DNA from: an uncultured Bartonella sp.
GTDB taxonomy: Bacteria > Pseudomonadota > Alphaproteobacteria > Rhizobiales > Rhizobiaceae
Assembly: GCF_946479275.1 (NCBI RefSeq)
Contig: NZ_CAMLFE010000007.1
Location: 62,001-126,000 of the forward strand
Length of the DNA stretch: 64,000 nucleotides
Direction of reading: 5' to 3'
In this document: one piece after another, positions 27,419-36,479 of the stretch
Numbering within the stretch: position 1 is the first letter of the stretch
Layout of the letters: each line of letters opens with the position of its first letter
Notes under the pieces: generated by a model
What the model was told of the DNA's origin: nothing
Databases searched by the model: none
Seen by the model: the letters and a program-made list of their open reading frames with translations, nothing else
Program-made: the position numbers and the translations under genes

Positions 27419-28695
27419 TATCTGGCTCCTTTTTCATCTGTTTTTTTATCCGCTTTGGCGGCTGATTCTTTAGGTTTCACGGATGTATGCTTTGCCGGTT
27501 TTTCAGCCTTTTCATCGGCTTTTTTTGCCGAAGCCGGTTTTTTATCGGCAGTTTTTTTCTCTGATTCTTCTGCAAAGCGGGGATGAACAACTTTACTGTC
27601 AAAAGTAAGCAATGTCGCTTTGACGAGCTCGTCATTCCTGTCGATAGTAAATGCCTTGGTCTCCTTGTTTGTCATGATATCGACAAAGGCATAAAGATTG
27701 CGCGCATAAAGTTGGGAAGCGGTAGCGGCAATGCGGCCTGGAACATTAGTAAAGCCGATAATCTTCACCCCTTCCACTTCAACAATCTTATTAGCAACGG
27801 CGCCTTCGACATTGCCACCTCTTTCAACGGCAAGATCAACCACCACCGAACCTCGGCGCATGGTTTTAAGCATATCCTTGGTAATAAGGCGCGGTGCGGG
27901 ACGACCGGGAATCAATGCGGTTGTAATGACGATATCCTGTTTTGCAATATGCTCGGCCGTCAAAGCAGCCTGTTTTTGCTGGTATTCTTTCGACATTTCC
28001 TTGGCATAGCCACCAGCCGTCTCAGCTGCTTTGAATTCATCGTCCTCAACGGCAATAAATTTTGCACCGAGGGAAGCAACCTGCTCTTTTGCGGCAGGGC
28101 GTACGTCATTTGCCGTAACCGATGCACCGAGGCGCCGCGCGGTAGCAATGGCCTGAAGACCGGCAACACCGGCACCCATAACGAAAACCTTGGCAGCCGG
28201 AACGGTTCCGGCAGCTGTCATCATCATGGGAAGGGCGCGGTCGTAATATTCGGCTGCATCAATCACTGCCTGATAACCGGAAAGATTTGCCTGTGATGAC
28301 AGAACATCCATGACTTGCGCACGCGTAATGCGCGGCATGAATTCCATCGAAAAGGCATTCAATCCGGCTTTGGCCATGGCCTTGACATCATTCTCGTGGC
28401 CGAATGGATCAAGAATGCCGATAAGGCTTGCACCCTTTTTATATTGCGACAATTCCTTGGCACTCGGACGGCGTAATTTTAAAATGATGTCGGCTTTATT
28501 TGCCTCGTTCGCACCAACGATTTTTGCACCGGCTTCCTTGTAGTCCTCGTCACTTATCAAGGACTGGAGACCGGCACCTTTCTCGACCGCCACATCATAG
28601 CCGAGATTGATAAGCTTTTTGACAGTTTCCGGAGATGCGGCAACGCGTGTTTCCCCTTCGGCTGTTTCTTTGGCAACAAAAACTGTTTGACCCAA
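27418..28695 (-). CDS. pntAA: NAD(P) transhydrogenase subunit alpha, NAD-binding part
   Basis: A 425-residue cytoplasmic NAD(H)-binding subunit (domain I), related to alanine dehydrogenase. The signatures are [22 protein letters not shown] near the start, the nucleotide fold [23 protein letters not shown] (about residues 165-190) and [14 protein letters not shown]. The start is an unusual TTG at 28695 with AAGGAG 7 bp upstream; no ATG is in frame nearby. The last ~50 residues are a Lys/Ala/Glu-rich, low-complexity tail not needed for the fold. It is the first gene of the pnt operon. Confidence 0.95.
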   Translation of the reverse strand: MGQTVFVAKETAEGETRVAASPETVKKLINLGYDVAVEKGAGLQSLISDEDYKEAGAKIVGANEANKADIILKLRRPSAKELSQYKKGASLIGILDPFGHENDVKAMAKAGLNAFSMEFMPRITRAQVMDVLSSQANLSGYQAVIDAAEYYDRALPMMMTAAGTVPAAKVFVMGAGVAGLQAIATARRLGASVTANDVRPAAKEQVASLGAKFIAVEDDEFKAAETAGGYAKEMSKEYQQKQAALTAEHIAKQDIVITTALIPGRPAPRLITKDMLKTMRRGSVVVDLAVERGGNVEGAVANKIVEVEGVKIIGFTNVPGRIAATASQLYARNLYAFVDIMTNKETKAFTIDRNDELVKATLLTFDSKVVHPRFAEESEKKTADKKPASAKKADEKAEKPAKHTSVKPKESAAKADKKTDEKGAR

Positions 28696-28980
28696 ATGTT
28701 ATCTCCTTGAGTTTCAGGGAAGACAAACTGTCTATCAACAGTCTCTTCTCCCCACCTATTCACAATGCCGGATTATTTCAGAAAAATTGAAACGATTTAG
28801 TAGTAACGATAAAACCGCTTCATTTCCAGTGGTTTTGCTAAAATTTCGTTTTTCATATTTCCAGCCGTGGAAAGTTCAAGGAAACTGGTTTTAAAAACGC
28901 TTGTCTGAATGAAAATCGGACATTTGACAAAAGCCTGTTTTCCTTGAATATTGACCGGATAATATAAAAAGGGAACACAA
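28696..28980. other. Divergent promoter region between pnt and the amidotransferase-like gene
   Basis: No gene seen. It holds the pnt promoter and that of the gene starting at 28981. Confidence 0.35.
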
Positions 28981-29790
28981 ATGGCTGATCGTTTAAAGCC
29001 GCTTGTTGCGGTACCTTCCGATTGCCCCGCTTTTGACGGTTATGTCTGGAATGGTGCGCCCGTGCAATATCTTGAGGCCGCATCAAAGGTGGCTGCCGTT
29101 GCCCCGCTCATTGTGCCGTCACTTGGGCGAGATGCCGATATGCAATCCATACTTGCGGTTGTGGACGGTGTTCTTATCACCGGCGCGAAATCCAATGTAA
29201 ATCCCGCGCGTTATGGTAAAGCCGCAACGGTCGACTATGAGCCGTTCGATTTTTCTCGTGATGAAACATCTTTTTTTCTAATTGACGCTGCAATCAGGCA
29301 AGGTTTGCCGCTTCTTGCCATTTGTCGCGGCATACAGGAACTTAATGTCGCTTTAGGGGGAACACTTTCACCGGCGCTACAAAAAATACCCGGGAAACTC
29401 GACCATAGAGCCAATGATAAAAGTGACAGTGATAAAAAGTTTGCCATAAGACAACTGGTTCGAGTGAACGAAAATACGGTGCTTGCAAAAATTGTAGGAA
29501 CTGGCGAAATCATGGTGAATTCTGTTCACCAGCAGGGAATCAATAAGCTCGCGCCACGTCTTGTTGCCGAGGCCACCGCTCCCGACGGCACAATTGAAGC
29601 TGTCAGTGTGAAAGACGCAAAAGATTTTGCGCTTGGCGTACAATGGCATCCCGAATATTGGGCAACAAGCGATATACCATCAAACGAGATATTCAAAGCA
29701 TTTGGCGAGGCGGTTCATCACCATAAAAATAAGCGGCTTGAAAAAACGGGTGTCGTGAAAAATAGTCGCTTTGAAAAAGGTACGCGTTGA
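28981..29790 (+). CDS. Class-I glutamine amidotransferase-like hydrolase (PuuD type)
   Basis: A 269-residue cytoplasmic hydrolase of the gamma-glutamyl-gamma-aminobutyrate hydrolase family. The nucleophile Cys is in LLAICRGIQELNVALGG, and the His-x-Glu pair is in LGVQWHPEYW. The family motif VNSVHQQGINKLAPRL lies between them. PuuD hydrolyses gamma-glutamyl-GABA in putrescine breakdown, but relatives cleave other gamma-glutamyl compounds. No putrescine-pathway neighbours are present, so the substrate is open. It is a single gene diverging from pnt. Confidence 0.9.
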   Translation: MADRLKPLVAVPSDCPAFDGYVWNGAPVQYLEAASKVAAVAPLIVPSLGRDADMQSILAVVDGVLITGAKSNVNPARYGKAATVDYEPFDFSRDETSFFLIDAAIRQGLPLLAICRGIQELNVALGGTLSPALQKIPGKLDHRANDKSDSDKKFAIRQLVRVNENTVLAKIVGTGEIMVNSVHQQGINKLAPRLVAEATAPDGTIEAVSVKDAKDFALGVQWHPEYWATSDIPSNEIFKAFGEAVHHHKNKRLEKTGVVKNSRFEKGTR

Positions 29791-30201
29791 AAAAACAGAA
29801 AATATTTATTCCAAAAAAATATAGGCTTTCGTGAACGTGCGCCATTCATATAAATTAAGAGATCTTGTTCGAGTTTAAGGGCAAGATCAATTTTATCATG
29901 ATTTTCGTAGGGACGATTTTTTTGTTCTTGTCACTGCATTTTCAACAATCGTTTTGGTGAAGCCGGAGCGACTATTCAAACTCTTTGAAATCGAGTTGAA
30001 GTCGTTATTCGTGTCCGACGATCATTGATGCACCTTCCGGAAAATGGTTTTGCTTAAATTACACTCTAATTCCACGCCCTGATTCTGCTTTAAATTTACG
30101 CGAGAAACTGCCGTAGACGCGCAAAAAATAGCAACGGCTTATCATAAAACAAAAGTTATCTTATGATATCAGAACTATAGGTTATCAGAAATTTGAAGTT
30201 T
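29791..30201. other. Gene-free spacer between convergent genes
   Basis: No gene. Two weak structures: GATCTTG / CAAGATC around 29862-29888, followed by AATTTTATC (possible poor terminator), and TATCATAA / TTATGATA at 30140-30168. Confidence 0.35.
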
Positions 30202-31227
30202 TCAGCCTTTTCGCGGTATCATGCGGCCGGTTGATTGGCGAATGCGCAATTCCGGTTTAATAAGGTCGTGACCATTTTTGACTTCGATACCATTTAAAAG
30301 GTCGAGAAGAGCACGCGCTGCACGTCTTCCGACTTCCCGCTGACCATTCCAGACTGTGGTGAGCGCGGGGGTGGCAATCGCAGCTTCTTCAAGATCATCA
30401 TAACCGGTAACCGAAATATCTCGCCCTGCCACAAGGCCGGCACGGGCAATTCCGTTCATCAAACCGATTGCGGCAAGATCATTGAAACAGACGGCAGCGG
30501 TCGGTTTATCTTTGAGTGCCAGAAATTGTGGTGCAATTTCGAAGCCGGCCTGTTTCGTTCGCGGTCCCTCAAGACGCCATTCCGGTTTGACCTCCAGCCC
30601 AGCAAGTTGCATGGCATGGCGATAGCCTTCATAACGGTCGTGTCCGGTCGACGTATAGTCGGTACCGCCAACCATAGCGATGCATTTATGCCCGAGCGAA
30701 ATAAGATGGTTGGTGGCAAGAGATATACCATAAGTGTCATCACCGCAAAAAACCGGCACATTTACCCCTTCAACATGACGGGCGACAAATACAACAGGTA
30801 AGCCGTTATTTTGTGCCATCTCGATGTCTTGTGCAGGGGTTCCGATTGCCGGTGACATGATAACGCCATCAGCTCCGAGCTGGAGAAGCGTTTCCAGAAA
30901 ATTGCGTTGCTTATCCAACTGGTCATAATGGTTGGAAAGAATGAATGTTTGCCGCGACCGGTCGAGTTCCGTTTCGATCGAACGCAATATTTCGGCAAAA
31001 AACGGATTCATGATGTCGTGAACAACAACACCGACAATTCCCGAACGTGATGTGCGCAAGCTTGCCGCACGGCGATTATAAATATAGCCGATATCACGAG
31101 CATAATCCTTGATTCTGTCACGCGTGTCATCTGCCACAAGCGGACTGTCACGCAGCGCAAGCGAAACCGTAGCTGTCGATACATTCAATGCATCAGCAAT
31201 GGTAGAAAGCTTGATTTTTTGCCCCAA
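30202..31227 (-). CDS. LacI-family transcriptional regulator
   Basis: A 341-residue repressor-type protein. The N-terminal helix-turn-helix and hinge helix are KLSTIADALNVSTATVSLALRDSPLVADDTR and YIYNRRAASLRT. A periplasmic-binding-protein-like effector domain follows (residues about 60-335), with VPVFCGDDTYGISLATNHLISLGHKCIAMVGG and PALTTVWNGQREVGRRAARALLDLL. Effectors of the family are mostly sugars or nucleosides. No transporter or catabolic gene is adjacent, so the target is unknown. A 15-bp palindrome lies about 105 bp upstream of its start and may be an operator. Confidence 0.93.
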   Translation of the reverse strand: MGQKIKLSTIADALNVSTATVSLALRDSPLVADDTRDRIKDYARDIGYIYNRRAASLRTSRSGIVGVVVHDIMNPFFAEILRSIETELDRSRQTFILSNHYDQLDKQRNFLETLLQLGADGVIMSPAIGTPAQDIEMAQNNGLPVVFVARHVEGVNVPVFCGDDTYGISLATNHLISLGHKCIAMVGGTDYTSTGHDRYEGYRHAMQLAGLEVKPEWRLEGPRTKQAGFEIAPQFLALKDKPTAAVCFNDLAAIGLMNGIARAGLVAGRDISVTGYDDLEEAAIATPALTTVWNGQREVGRRAARALLDLLNGIEVKNGHDLIKPELRIRQSTGRMIPRKG

Positions 31228-31559
31228 CGCCCCTCATCCTTCAAAGATAGAACAATAAAAGCTTCTGTTACCTTAAAGAGGATCGAATAAATACCCCATT
31301 GACCGGTTCCGGAAAAGCCTGAAACGTTATTTTCACCTGACAGGTGATAATAGATTTAAAAGGCTTGTCCAAACAAAACTGTGTTATTCCGTTACGGGTC
31401 TAAAAACATGCGCAAGTCGCAACGCTATCATTGAGTTTAAAATAGCTTATGCCGCATGAAGCAAATAAGGGAAGCTCGAACGGACAGGAAAACCGGTTTT
31501 TCGATAAGTCGGTAGTTATGTTTTCCCTCTTCTTCAAGGAACTTGGCTACATTATTGAG
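31228..31559. other. Spacer upstream of the LacI-family gene
   Basis: No gene. It contains the palindrome at 31333-31347, annotated separately. Confidence 0.35.
31333..31347. promoter_or_regulatory. 15-bp perfect dyad, candidate operator
   Basis: TCACCTG-A-CAGGTGA. It lies 106-120 bp before the LacI-family gene and 213 bp beyond the stop of the MarR-family gene. Confidence 0.5.
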
Positions 31560-32039
31560 CTAAAGAACGCCGTTTTCGCCATCAAGATAAAGGTTGGAAA
31601 GTCCCACTTGTTGTTCTTGCACATTTTTTTGAATGCGCCCTAGCAAAGCAAGCAGCATCAGATGCTCTCCCTCATTAAGGCCATTTGTAATATCTTTTTC
31701 GGTATCGGCAATGGCGGCCTCGATAAGCTTGACAATTTTATGACCATCTTTGGTCAAAAAAACATGAAGCTGGCGCTGATCTTTGTGGGAACTGCGTTTT
31801 GTAACGAAGCCTTGTTCCTGAAGCCGTGCAATTGTTTTGGTGATTGTGGGAGGTTTGACGCCCAGCTGCTTGGCAAGACTGCCTGGTGATTGCCCGTCTT
31901 TTAATGCCAGCGAAAGAATTATTCTGTCCTGGCCAGCGTATAAGCCGAATTCATAAAGCCGACGAGCCAATAATGTTTTCATCATTCTTGCAGTGGATTG
32001 AACGATATCCAATGCAGGTATCTGGTTTTTCTCGAGCAT
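31560..32039 (-). CDS. MarR-family transcriptional regulator
   Basis: A 159-residue winged-helix regulator. The recognition region is LKDGQSPGSLAKQLGVKPPTITKTIARLQEQGFV, followed by the wing KRSSHKDQRQLHVFLTKDG, the DxRxxxVxLT-like signature. N- and C-terminal helices would form the dimer. It diverges from the creatininase-family gene with only 69 bp between starts, so it is likely to control that gene and itself; this is inference. Effector unknown. Confidence 0.92.
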   Translation of the reverse strand: MLEKNQIPALDIVQSTARMMKTLLARRLYEFGLYAGQDRIILSLALKDGQSPGSLAKQLGVKPPTITKTIARLQEQGFVTKRSSHKDQRQLHVFLTKDGHKIVKLIEAAIADTEKDITNGLNEGEHLMLLALLGRIQKNVQEQQVGLSNLYLDGENGVL

Positions 32040-32108
32040 TTAGGCTATGTCTCCCCGAAGACGTTTCAAATGAATTATCTGGTTTCTTGTAGTATTCCTG
32101 TCTGATTC

Positions 32109-32948
32109 GTGTCTTCACTTAGAATTTCATATTCTCTTATAGTGGAGAAAGATAACAAAACTCTGTATAAAAAAGAAGAAAATATTTTATCGGGAATTCG
32201 AGCATTGAAAGAAAAAGATAAAATTATAGCTATTTTGCCTCTCGGATCACATGAATATCATGGACAGCATTTGCCCCTTTCCACAGATGCTATTATTGCA
32301 AAAGCATTTGCGAAAAAACTTAAAAACAAAACTTGTATTGGAAAAAAGATTGTTGTTCTTGATAGCGAAGATATTGGTTACTCTATTGAACATGGGGGTC
32401 GTGGAGGAACAAAAACACTTGGATATTCTCAAGCAATAGACAGGTGGATTGAAATCGGCGCCGATTGTTACAGAAACGGGATAGACAGATTTCTTATTCT
32501 CAATGCTCATGGCGGCAATTCACCATTGATGAATATTGTCATCACCGAATTGCGCAATCGCTTCAAAATGCTTGCTGTCGCAACAAGTTGGGGGCGGTTT
32601 GGTCTTCCTGAAGGTTTGATGACGGTCGAGGAAAAAGCCCTTGATATTCATGCAGGCTTTATCGAAACGTCGCTCATGCTTTATCTTGCACCAGAAGAAG
32701 TAAAAATGGACAAAGCACAAAATTTTTCCAATTGGCAAAAAGAGCTCAAAGAAAAATTCAAATATTTAAGAGCCTATGGACCATTTCCTTTTGGCTGGCA
32801 AATGGCAGATATCAACAGAAAGGGTGTTGCGGGAAATGCGCTTGCCGCAAATAAAGAGGCAGGAAAGGCAATTTTCGATCACGCCCTGAAAGGTTTTCGC
32901 GAGTTACTCGAAGATATGTTTGCTTTTGACGTTAATGACCTTTCCTAG
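32109..32948 (+). CDS. Creatininase-family amidohydrolase
   Basis: Up to 279 residues. The creatininase fold is shown by LPLGSHEYHGQHLPLSTDA, whose Glu, His and Asp are metal ligands, LILNAHGGNSPLM, and HAGFIETSLML. Members hydrolyse cyclic amides such as creatinine or riboflavin-pathway formamides, or trim peptides (MftE). None can be chosen here. The start is uncertain: GTG at 32109 gives the longest form, GTG at 32142 is another possibility, and neither has a good ribosome-binding site. The first ~250 bp are strikingly AT- and Lys-rich compared with the rest, unlike neighbouring genes. It diverges from a marR gene. Confidence 0.83.
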   Translation: MSSLRISYSLIVEKDNKTLYKKEENILSGIRALKEKDKIIAILPLGSHEYHGQHLPLSTDAIIAKAFAKKLKNKTCIGKKIVVLDSEDIGYSIEHGGRGGTKTLGYSQAIDRWIEIGADCYRNGIDRFLILNAHGGNSPLMNIVITELRNRFKMLAVATSWGRFGLPEGLMTVEEKALDIHAGFIETSLMLYLAPEEVKMDKAQNFSNWQKELKEKFKYLRAYGPFPFGWQMADINRKGVAGNALAANKEAGKAIFDHALKGFRELLEDMFAFDVNDLS

Positions 32949-33035
32949 AAAGCACCGGTTCAAAAGGTAGAAATCGGTATTGAGAACGCCTATATCGACA
33001 ACAGTAAAAATTCCCGTCATTTGAAAGGTCATGCT

Positions 33036-34121
33036 ATGAGCGAGACTGAAAAAACACTCCGTAAAATTCCGGTAACTGTTCTGACCGGTTATTTGGGGGC
33101 AGGAAAGACAACACTTCTTAACCGCATTCTGACAGAAAATCATGGCAAGCATTACGCTGTCATTGTCAATGAATTCGGCGAAATCGGTATCGACAATGAT
33201 TTGATTGTCGAATCCGACGAAGAAATTTACGAGATGAATAATGGTTGTATCTGCTGCACAGTGCGCGGCGATCTGGTCCGTGTTGTTGATGGTTTGATGC
33301 GCCGTCCCGGCCGGTTTGACGGTATCATTATCGAAACCACCGGTCTTGCCGATCCGGTTCCTGTTGCACAGACATTTTTTATGGATGATGATGTCAGAGC
33401 AAAATCGCAACTTGATGCTGTTGTGGCACTCGTCGACGCAAAACATTTGCCGTTAGAGTTGAAAGATAGCCGCGAAGCAGAAGACCAGATTGCTTTTGCC
33501 GATGTGGTCCTTTTGAACAAGACCGATCTTGTCAGCCCGCAGGAACTTGCCGATGTTGAAGCAACAATACGTGCAATCAATCCTTCTGCTGTTATCTTTC
33601 GCACCCAACGCTCGAATGTCGATTTGAACGAAGTGCTTGATCGCGGTGCGTTCGATTTGAGCCGTGCCCTTGAAAATGACCCGCATTTTCTCGATCATGA
33701 CGAGGAAGAGGAAGAGCATGTTTGTGGGCCCGAATGCGATCATGACCATGATCATCACCACCATCATCATGACCACGAGCATCACCACCATGACGGGGAT
33801 GAGCATGTCCATGGGGCAGCGCTTCACGATGTGACGGTGAAATCGGTTTCGTTAAGAGCTGGCGAACTTGATCCGGGCAAATTTTTCCCGTGGATTCAAA
33901 AGATTACCCAAACACAGGGGCCGGATATTTTGAGACTTAAAGGCATTATTGCTTTCAAAGGCGATAAGGATCGTTATGTTGTGCAAGGTGTCCATATGAT
34001 CTTGGAAGGTGACAGCCAGAGACCTTGGAAAGAAGGCGAAAAGCATGAAAGCCGTCTGGTCTTTATCGGCCGCAAACTTGATGCCGAAAAGCTCAAAGCC
34101 GGTTTCGAAAATTGTGCCTGA
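33036..34121 (+). CDS. CobW/ZNG1-type GTPase metallochaperone with a His-rich stretch
   Basis: A 361-residue G3E-family GTPase. The P-loop is [14 protein letters not shown]. The metal-binding CxCC motif is [13 protein letters not shown]. The switch region is [16 protein letters not shown], the guanine motif LLNKTDLV. A very acidic and His-rich loop (residues about 219-255: [12 protein letters not shown] and onward) is followed by the CobW C-terminal domain. Such proteins hand zinc or another metal to client enzymes. The start ATG at 33036 has AAAGGT upstream; a TTG at 33021 is less likely. The WD40 gene follows after 16 bp, so the two form an operon. No Zur-type operator was recognised upstream. 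Confidence 0.93.
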   Translation: MSETEKTLRKIPVTVLTGYLGAGKTTLLNRILTENHGKHYAVIVNEFGEIGIDNDLIVESDEEIYEMNNGCICCTVRGDLVRVVDGLMRRPGRFDGIIIETTGLADPVPVAQTFFMDDDVRAKSQLDAVVALVDAKHLPLELKDSREAEDQIAFADVVLLNKTDLVSPQELADVEATIRAINPSAVIFRTQRSNVDLNEVLDRGAFDLSRALENDPHFLDHDEEEEEHVCGPECDHDHDHHHHHHDHEHHHHDGDEHVHGAALHDVTVKSVSLRAGELDPGKFFPWIQKITQTQGPDILRLKGIIAFKGDKDRYVVQGVHMILEGDSQRPWKEGEKHESRLVFIGRKLDAEKLKAGFENCA

Positions 34122-34137
34122 GTTTTGAGAGGAATCT

Positions 34138-35127
34138 ATGCCGACAATTGCACATTGTGACCTCGACAGCTATTGCCTGTTGGCGGGGTTTTTAGATGAT
34201 CAGCCGGTCTTTGTGACGGCAAGTGGTGAAATCACCTTGCTTGGCGACAAGCAAAAGGTAGTCGAGGCACATCAGGGGATTGCCTCTGTTGCTTTATCAA
34301 GAGACAAGAAATCGGTTATTACCGGCGGTGAAGACGGCCGGATTTGCCGCACGACGAGTGAACTTCAATGCAGCGAACTTGCCCATCACGAAAAAAAATG
34401 GATCACTTCGGTTGCAGCCGGTCCCGACAATTCTTACGCCTTTGCTTTTTCACGCACGGCCTGGGCCGATGGCGGCAAGGGAGCCGATGGAGGCAAGGGG
34501 CTTCAGGAGTTTGATCACGAGCGCAGCGTTGAAGATCTTGCTTTCGCACCAAAAGGTCTAAGATTTGCTGTGGCACGATATAATGGCGTGACATTGCATT
34601 GGCTCGGCGCTGACACAAAGCCCACCGACCTTACATGGAAGGGCGCACATTTTGCCGTTACATTTTCGCCCGATGGCCGTTATGTCATTTCGTCGATGCA
34701 GGAAAATGCCTTGCATGGATGGCGGTTGAGTGATGATCAGCATTTGCGCATGAGCGGCTATCCTGCAAAGGTCAAGAGCTGGTCATGGAGCGCGAAAGGT
34801 AAGTGGCTTGCCACGTCCGGCGCTCCTGCTGCCATTGTCTGGCCGTTTCAGGCCAAAGATGGTCCGATGGGAAAAGCCCCCCTTGAACTCGGCACCCGTG
34901 CCGATGCCATGGTCACATGTGTGTGCTGCCATCCGGAAGAAGACATTGTTGCTGCCGGTTTTAATGACGGCATGATTTTGTTCATCCGCTTTGCCGATGC
35001 GAAAGAAGTGCTTTTGCGCCGTCCCGGAAAAGGTGCCATTTCAACCATGGCCTGGGATGATAAAGGCTATCGGCTGGCATTCGGCTCAGAAAGCGGTGAA
35101 GCTGGTATTATCGATATTTCTGCCTAA
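34138..35127 (+). CDS. WD40-repeat protein paired with the CobW GTPase
   Basis: A 329-residue predicted beta-propeller with about six to seven WD40-like blades, for example HQGIASVALSRDKKSVITGGEDGRICR, AHFAVTFSPDGRYVISSMQENALHGWRL and KSWSWSAKGKWLATSGAPAAIVWPF. There is no signal peptide, so it should be cytoplasmic. WD40 proteins are protein-binding platforms. The 16-bp distance to the CobW gene, seen also in other Rhizobiales as far as I recall, suggests a partner in metal delivery. A Cys-rich CVCCHPEE near residue 260 is notable. Function inferred only from linkage. Confidence 0.88.
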   Translation: MPTIAHCDLDSYCLLAGFLDDQPVFVTASGEITLLGDKQKVVEAHQGIASVALSRDKKSVITGGEDGRICRTTSELQCSELAHHEKKWITSVAAGPDNSYAFAFSRTAWADGGKGADGGKGLQEFDHERSVEDLAFAPKGLRFAVARYNGVTLHWLGADTKPTDLTWKGAHFAVTFSPDGRYVISSMQENALHGWRLSDDQHLRMSGYPAKVKSWSWSAKGKWLATSGAPAAIVWPFQAKDGPMGKAPLELGTRADAMVTCVCCHPEEDIVAAGFNDGMILFIRFADAKEVLLRRPGKGAISTMAWDDKGYRLAFGSESGEAGIIDISA

Positions 35128-35155
35128 GAGCCGGAGAATAAGTTTTTAATAAAAA

Positions 35156-35190
35156 TAAAACCACCTGCTGCGCGCAGGTGGTTTTTTAAT
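35156..35190. terminator. Bidirectional terminator between convergent WD40 and OYE genes
   Basis: AACCACCTGC-TGCGC-GCAGGTGGTT with T6 on the right and an A-run on the left, so it can end transcription from both sides. Confidence 0.9.
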
Positions 35191-35206
35191 GAACAGCTCG
35201 AACCGG

Positions 35207-36322
35207 TCAACCCAAAGTCGGGTAATCGGTGTAGCCTTTTTCATTGCCGCCATAGAGCGTTGTCTGGTCGACCTCGTTCCATGGAGCATGCTCTTTGATA
35301 CGGCGGACAAGATCGGGATTGGCAATAAACGGACGGCCGAAAGACACAATATCGGCATAGCCCGACCCGACAGCTTTTTCAGCCATTTCGGCGGTATAGC
35401 CATTATTGACCATCCACGCGCCATTGCCACCGGCATCGCGATAGACGTGTTTCAAACGCTTATAGTCGAAGGCATAATCGGCTTCCGTATAATTGCGGTC
35501 GCCTCCTGTGGCGCCTTCAATGAGGTGGATGAAGGAAAGCTCATAGGCAGCCAAAGCATCAACATAAAAATCGAAAAGCGGCTGCGGGTCCGGATCATGG
35601 GCATCATTGGCGGGGGTTACCGGAGAAATGCGGATACCTGTTCTGCCACCGCCGATTTCTTTTGCAACGGCTTCGGCAACAAGGAGCGGAAAACGGCAAC
35701 GATTTTCAATCGACCCGCCAAATTCGTCGGTGCGGTGATTGGAGTCGGAGCGTAAGAACTGGTCAAGCAAATAGCCATTGGCCGAGTGAATTTCCACGCC
35801 GTCAAAACCGGCAATATCTACAGCATTGCGTGCAGCTTTGCGATAATCGTCGATAATGCCGGGAATCTCGGATGCGTCCAATGCACGTGGTGTCGATGTT
35901 TGTACAAATTCACCCTGACCATTCTTGTCTTTGATATAGGTTCGGGCTTTTGCCTGAAGGGCAGAAGGGGCAACAGGCGGTTTGCCTGAAGGTTGCAATG
36001 AACTATGGGAAATACGACCCGTGTGCCAAAGCTGGGCAACAATTTTGCCGCCCTCTTCATGAACAGCATCAGTCACTTTTTTCCAACCGGCAAGCTGGGC
36101 TTTCTCGTAAAGGCCCGGAACGTCGATATTGCCTTGTCCCTGTTGTGAAATGGCCGTACCCTCCGAGACGATAAGGCCGGCGGTCGAACGTTGGCGATAA
36201 TAGATAACATTCAAATCATTGGGTGTTGCATTGGGCGAGCGAGCGCGTGTCAACGGCGCCATGGCAATGCGGTTTTTTAGAACAAGGTCTCCTGCCTTGA
36301 TCGGGTCAAAAAGTGATGTCAT
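35207..36322 (-). CDS. Old Yellow Enzyme family alkene reductase
   Basis: A 371-residue FMN flavoprotein of the OYE/NemA/XenA group that reduces activated C=C bonds (and nitro compounds) with NAD(P)H. Visible motifs: MAPLTRARSPNATP at the FMN site, AQLWHTGRISHSSLQP with the substrate-binding His region, and FDGVEIHSANGYLLDQFLRSDSNHRTDEFGGSIENRCRF. Near the end, DIVSFGRPFIANPDLVRR is the phosphate-binding part. Length matches the family (360-375). It diverges from tex and shares a terminator with the WD40 gene. Regulation may involve the inverted repeat at 36413-36445. Confidence 0.94.
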   Translation of the reverse strand: MTSLFDPIKAGDLVLKNRIAMAPLTRARSPNATPNDLNVIYYRQRSTAGLIVSEGTAISQQGQGNIDVPGLYEKAQLAGWKKVTDAVHEEGGKIVAQLWHTGRISHSSLQPSGKPPVAPSALQAKARTYIKDKNGQGEFVQTSTPRALDASEIPGIIDDYRKAARNAVDIAGFDGVEIHSANGYLLDQFLRSDSNHRTDEFGGSIENRCRFPLLVAEAVAKEIGGGRTGIRISPVTPANDAHDPDPQPLFDFYVDALAAYELSFIHLIEGATGGDRNYTEADYAFDYKRLKHVYRDAGGNGAWMVNNGYTAEMAEKAVGSGYADIVSFGRPFIANPDLVRRIKEHAPWNEVDQTTLYGGNEKGYTDYPTLG

Positions 36323-36412
36323 GAAAAGCCCCTTTCATATTGGCTGCAAATTTAAACATAAGGTGAAGCCGGCCGTTTAAAAAGGGCTTGATTAATTTTT
36401 ATGAGGGGAAGA

Positions 36413-36445
36413 ATTACGGTTGCGTTCTGGTTCGCGATCCGTAAT
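36413..36445. repeat. Imperfect inverted repeat in the OYE/tex divergent region
   Basis: ATTACGG and CCGTAAT are 19 nt apart with further partial symmetry inside (TGCG / CGCG). It lies about 90 bp upstream of the OYE start and about 35 bp before tex. Confidence 0.35.
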
Positions 36446-36479
36446 CTCTCCTTGAAATTGAAAGAATCTGGTAAATAGA

